Assembly (NCBI RefSeq): GCF_003258315.1
Contig: NZ_CP030032.1
Coordinates: 720,001-784,000 of the forward strand
Length of the DNA: 64,000 nucleotides
Origin: Bradymonas sediminis
GTDB lineage: Bacteria; Myxococcota_A; Bradymonadia; Bradymonadales; Bradymonadaceae
Direction: 5' to 3'
The position numbers and the translations under genes are program-made. Below the pieces are notes generated by a model that worked only from the letters and a program-made list of their open reading frames with translations, had not been told where the DNA came from and did no database searches. Shown here one piece after another: positions 61,686 to 64,000 of the stretch (the stretch's first letter is position 1; every line of letters begins with the position of its first letter).

Positions 61686-62909
61686 ATGAGCTCGAAACGG
61701 AATAAAGGACGAAATCGGAAAGAAGGGCGCCGACGGTTTTTGAATGAACTTTCGGCCTCGGCGGTGGCGCGCGATCCGCGGGACGCCGAGTATAAGGAGG
61801 GGTTTTTCCGCGATATCGTGGAGCACAACCCTGACCTGATCTTGTGCGTCGCCCCGGATGGTGTGATTCACTACGCGAACCCGGCATTTTGGGGGCTTGT
61901 AAAGCGGGACTCCGGCCGGGGGGCCAATTTTATGAAGTCGCTATCGATCGAGTCCCGCGGGATTTTTTTGGCGGCGGCCGAGGAGTTAAGCCGGGGCGGG
62001 GACACCGAGCGGGTTGAGCTGCTCCTGTGGGATACGCATAAGCAGGCGCACCCGGTTGAGGCGCATATTAACGCTCATTTCGACGGGGAGACGGTCACGT
62101 GGTTTCGCGTGGTGTTGCGCATGCAGCCGGTGATTGAGGGCGCCGCGGCCCCGGTCGACGAGACCCCGCGCATCCTGGTGGTCGAGGATGACCCGGTCAG
62201 CGCGCGCATGCTCTCGCGGATGTTGGAGAATGGGGGCTTTGAAACCGAATGGGCGGCCACGGCTGCCGCCGCCATTGAGATGCTCTCCGAGGATTATTAT
62301 GACGCGATGACCCTGGACCTGATGCTGCCGGACCGCAACGGGCTCGACCTATTGCGCGAGATTCGCGCCGACGCCGAGACCGAGGAGATGCCGGTGATCG
62401 TGGTGTCGGCGTCGGCCGATAAGACCCGGGATTCGCTCAGCGGAGACGCGGCCTATGTGGTCGACTGGCTCAATAAACCCTTCGACCCAGGCGCCCTGCA
62501 GAGCGCCATGGCCGGCGCGATCCGCAACGATAAGGAACGCCTGCCTCGGGTGCTTCACGTCGAAGCCGACGACGCGTTCTTTGAGCAAGTAAGCCAGACC
62601 CTGCTCGGCAGCGCCGGGATCGACCGGGCCCGCACGCTCGGCGAGGCCCGCAAGATGCTGCAAGACAACGATGATTATGACCTCGTGCTGCTCGGGCTCA
62701 ACCTGCCCGACGGGTTCGGCGCCGAGCTGCTGCCATTTTTGAACCGCCCGCGCGGCCGCTCGGTCCCGGTGATCCTGGTCTCCTCGGATGAGGCCGTCGA
62801 CGCGCTCTCCTCGCATGTCGCCGATACCCTGAACAAATCGCACGCCACCCAGCAGCAGATGCTCGAGACCATCCGCGCTCACCTGCGCCCATCGCCGCCT
62901 GCGCATTAA
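61686..62909 (+). CDS. PAS-REC-REC regulator with a degenerate second receiver
   Basis: 407 aa from ATG 61686 (GAGG upstream). A Lys/Arg-rich N-terminus (1-20), then a PAS domain (about 38-145: DIVEHNPDLILCVAPDGVIH), REC1 (about 162-280) with Asp168/169, phospho-acceptor Asp211 (TLDLMLPDRNG) and Lys264 (LNKPF), and REC2 (about 288-400) reading LVLLGLNLPDG, so Gly337 replaces the acceptor Asp while Lys384 is retained. No DNA-binding or enzymatic output domain. Divergent from the POT gene. REC2 probably binds partners constitutively. Confidence 0.88.
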   Translation: MSSKRNKGRNRKEGRRRFLNELSASAVARDPRDAEYKEGFFRDIVEHNPDLILCVAPDGVIHYANPAFWGLVKRDSGRGANFMKSLSIESRGIFLAAAEELSRGGDTERVELLLWDTHKQAHPVEAHINAHFDGETVTWFRVVLRMQPVIEGAAAPVDETPRILVVEDDPVSARMLSRMLENGGFETEWAATAAAAIEMLSEDYYDAMTLDLMLPDRNGLDLLREIRADAETEEMPVIVVSASADKTRDSLSGDAAYVVDWLNKPFDPGALQSAMAGAIRNDKERLPRVLHVEADDAFFEQVSQTLLGSAGIDRARTLGEARKMLQDNDDYDLVLLGLNLPDGFGAELLPFLNRPRGRSVPVILVSSDEAVDALSSHVADTLNKSHATQQQMLETIRAHLRPSPPAH

Positions 62910-63257
62910 CGCGTTCGGTTGAATAGCGATGCGCCCACGTTCGTCATTTGACCGGGCGTCGGCGATAAGATCCCCAATAGAAGAGACAATAGCGCGCGAC
63001 TCAGCCATCCGCGCATCTGCGGGTTGGCGTGTCGACAGCGGATAGTCGGTGCTCCAACTCGCCTGCGGATTGGGTAGGGCTTATCCGCAACGTTGCAAGT
63101 CTCGACGAAACATTGGTCTTGAAAGGGCGCTCGGGCTGCTATAAGTCACCGTTTTAACGGATTTTTGTTTTTGGCATATCTTATGCATTGTATCTTAAGC
63201 ATCGAAAGCGCGAAGGCGCTCAACCTTGTGTCCAACTATTTTACTGCGGAGTTTAGA
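62910..63257. other. 348-nt intergenic region
   Basis: No supported gene. It is AT-richer toward the downstream gene and contains the direct repeat at 63177-63202; no terminator hairpin or convincing promoter was found. Confidence 0.6.
63177..63202 (+). repeat. 12-nt direct repeat upstream of an OMP gene
   Basis: TATCTTATGCAT (63177-63188) and TATCTTAAGCAT (63191-63202) differ at one base and are offset by 14 nt. They lie 56-81 nt before the ATG at 63258, a position suited to an operator or activator site. Confidence 0.5.
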
Positions 63258-64000
63258 ATGAAGAGTTTAATTTCAAGCGGCGTTGTCTCACTGGTTTTGT
63301 TGGCCTCGGCCTCGGCGTCCGCAGCGGTTTGTGTGCAGGTCGATGAAGCGCGCGATAACCTGGACCCGGCGGAGCGTACGGCGGTTAAGACGATGGTTGA
63401 GGAGTCGCTTCGCGGCCAGAACCAGAGTGTCAGTGACGCCAATTGCGACACGACCTACAAGATCTACAGCCTGCGCCTGGGCAATTCGGTGACCGCGAAT
63501 ATCTCCGGGCCCAACGGGTCGAAGTCCCAGAAGGCGTCGAGCATCGAAGAGTTGCCCGAGACCTACGACCAGCTGACGCGCTCGCTGCTCAACGGAGAGA
63601 CTGGCAGCACGACGACGGCCGGGGTGAACCGTCATAATGTGACCAAGCAGCAGGCCGTGCAGCGCCGCATAGTCGCCGACAACCTGTGGTTCTTGCGTCT
63701 GGGCTACGGCGCGGTGGCGGGCGGAGATATCGCCAGTGGGCCGGCGTTCGGCCTGGGCTACCGCTACGAGCTGGACCAACTCGGCATCGAGATCTCGACC
63801 CTTAATATCGTGGCGGCCACCGACGGCTCGTCGGACGACGGCCTCGGGGTCAGCGCGAGCTGGATTCGCCTGGGCGGCCTGTATTTCTTCAACCCGGTCG
63901 CGAATCACTCCGCGTATCTCAACGTCGGGTTGAGCTGGGGGACGTCGGCGTCGCGATCGCAATACCAGGGGGAGAGCTATATCTACTCAGGAAGCGGCAT
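63258..64000 (+). CDS. Outer-membrane-type protein, truncated by the window edge
   Basis: The frame from ATG 63258 stays open to the last base (247 complete codons, no stop). The signal peptide runs MKSLISSGVVSLVLLASASA with cleavage near ASAA/VC. Residues about 25-140 form a soluble domain with two Cys (VCVQVDE, ANCDTTYKI) that looks like a periplasmic alpha/beta module. From about 150 the pattern is amphipathic beta strands (LWFLRLGYGAVAGGD, AFGLGYRYELDQLGIEIS, SASWIRLGGLYFFNP, SAYLNVGLSWGT), suggesting an OMP barrel. The C-terminus is outside the window. Confidence 0.72.
   Translation, partial: MKSLISSGVVSLVLLASASASAAVCVQVDEARDNLDPAERTAVKTMVEESLRGQNQSVSDANCDTTYKIYSLRLGNSVTANISGPNGSKSQKASSIEELPETYDQLTRSLLNGETGSTTTAGVNRHNVTKQQAVQRRIVADNLWFLRLGYGAVAGGDIASGPAFGLGYRYELDQLGIEISTLNIVAATDGSSDDGLGVSASWIRLGGLYFFNPVANHSAYLNVGLSWGTSASRSQYQGESYIYSGSG

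Noticed and set aside
63171-63187. Sigma54-like promoter TGGCA...TGCA
   Set aside because: The distance between GG and GC is one base longer than sigma54 requires; the direct repeat explains the similarity better.

Overview
The window is a high-GC, gene-dense chromosomal segment of a Gram-negative bacterium. It most resembles Myxococcota, and within that group I would guess Bradymonadia/Bradymonadales. That placement is an inference from protein style: about nine predicted lipoproteins, a Hanks-type Ser/Thr kinase and a PP2C phosphatase, an AgmX-type C-terminal domain, the MLIGFNND-type conserved protein, and TPR, HEAT and YaiO proteins. I saw no rRNA, tRNA, CRISPR array, insertion sequence or prophage.

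Layout. 0.16-5.2 kb: a Glu/Leu/Phe/Val dehydrogenase in an overlapping operon with HyuA/HyuB (5-oxoprolinase/hydantoinase family). 5.3-11.4 kb: secreted and lipoproteins, two ferritin-like proteins (one is Dps) and membrane proteins of unknown role. 11.5-18.1 kb: PP2C phosphatase, DprA, HflX, a class V aminotransferase and PurA. 18.2-25.7 kb: a charged conserved protein, a lipoprotein cyclophilin coupled to a secreted YQGRL-type protein, a ketopantoate reductase-like enzyme, an APP1-like HAD protein and two conserved unknowns. 25.8-30.5 kb: a tight operon FtsE-FtsX-EnvC-like-GT2-GT4. 30.6-35.2 kb: a small lipoprotein, a DUF2231 membrane protein, RNase D, a Ser/Thr kinase and a MoaD-MoaE fusion. 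35.2-43 kb, minus strand: rpoD, then (in transcription order) rpmI-rplT-pheS-pheT-ihfA-merR. infC, usually ahead of rpmI, is not there; a fatty acid desaturase occupies that side. 44.3-49 kb: a TPR protein, small proteins, a MenI-like thioesterase, an AI-2E family permease and a DoxX-like protein.

49.1-59.8 kb is the most interesting region. A minus-strand gene set encodes a stand-alone response regulator, a membrane-anchored HEAT-repeat protein, a processive PgaC/BcsA-type GT2 synthase, an alpha/alpha-toroid lipoprotein, a TPR plus YaiO-type outer-membrane barrel and a three-repeat beta-helix lipoprotein. Divergent from it is a clan GH-A-type glycosidase lipoprotein. Together these parts look like a synthase-dependent exopolysaccharide production and export machine with the logic of PgaABCD but a different parts list. 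The window ends with a POT-family peptide transporter, a PAS-REC-REC regulator whose second receiver lacks its phospho-acceptor Asp, and the start of an outer-membrane protein cut by the window edge.

Three other themes recur. Several proteins have degenerate active sites (FtsE-like ATPase, EnvC-like LytM domain, second receiver domain). Several transcription units end in long, perfect hairpins, some with U tracts and some without. Many starts had to be moved downstream of the longest frame because a good Shine-Dalgarno, signal peptide or family N-terminus marks an internal ATG.
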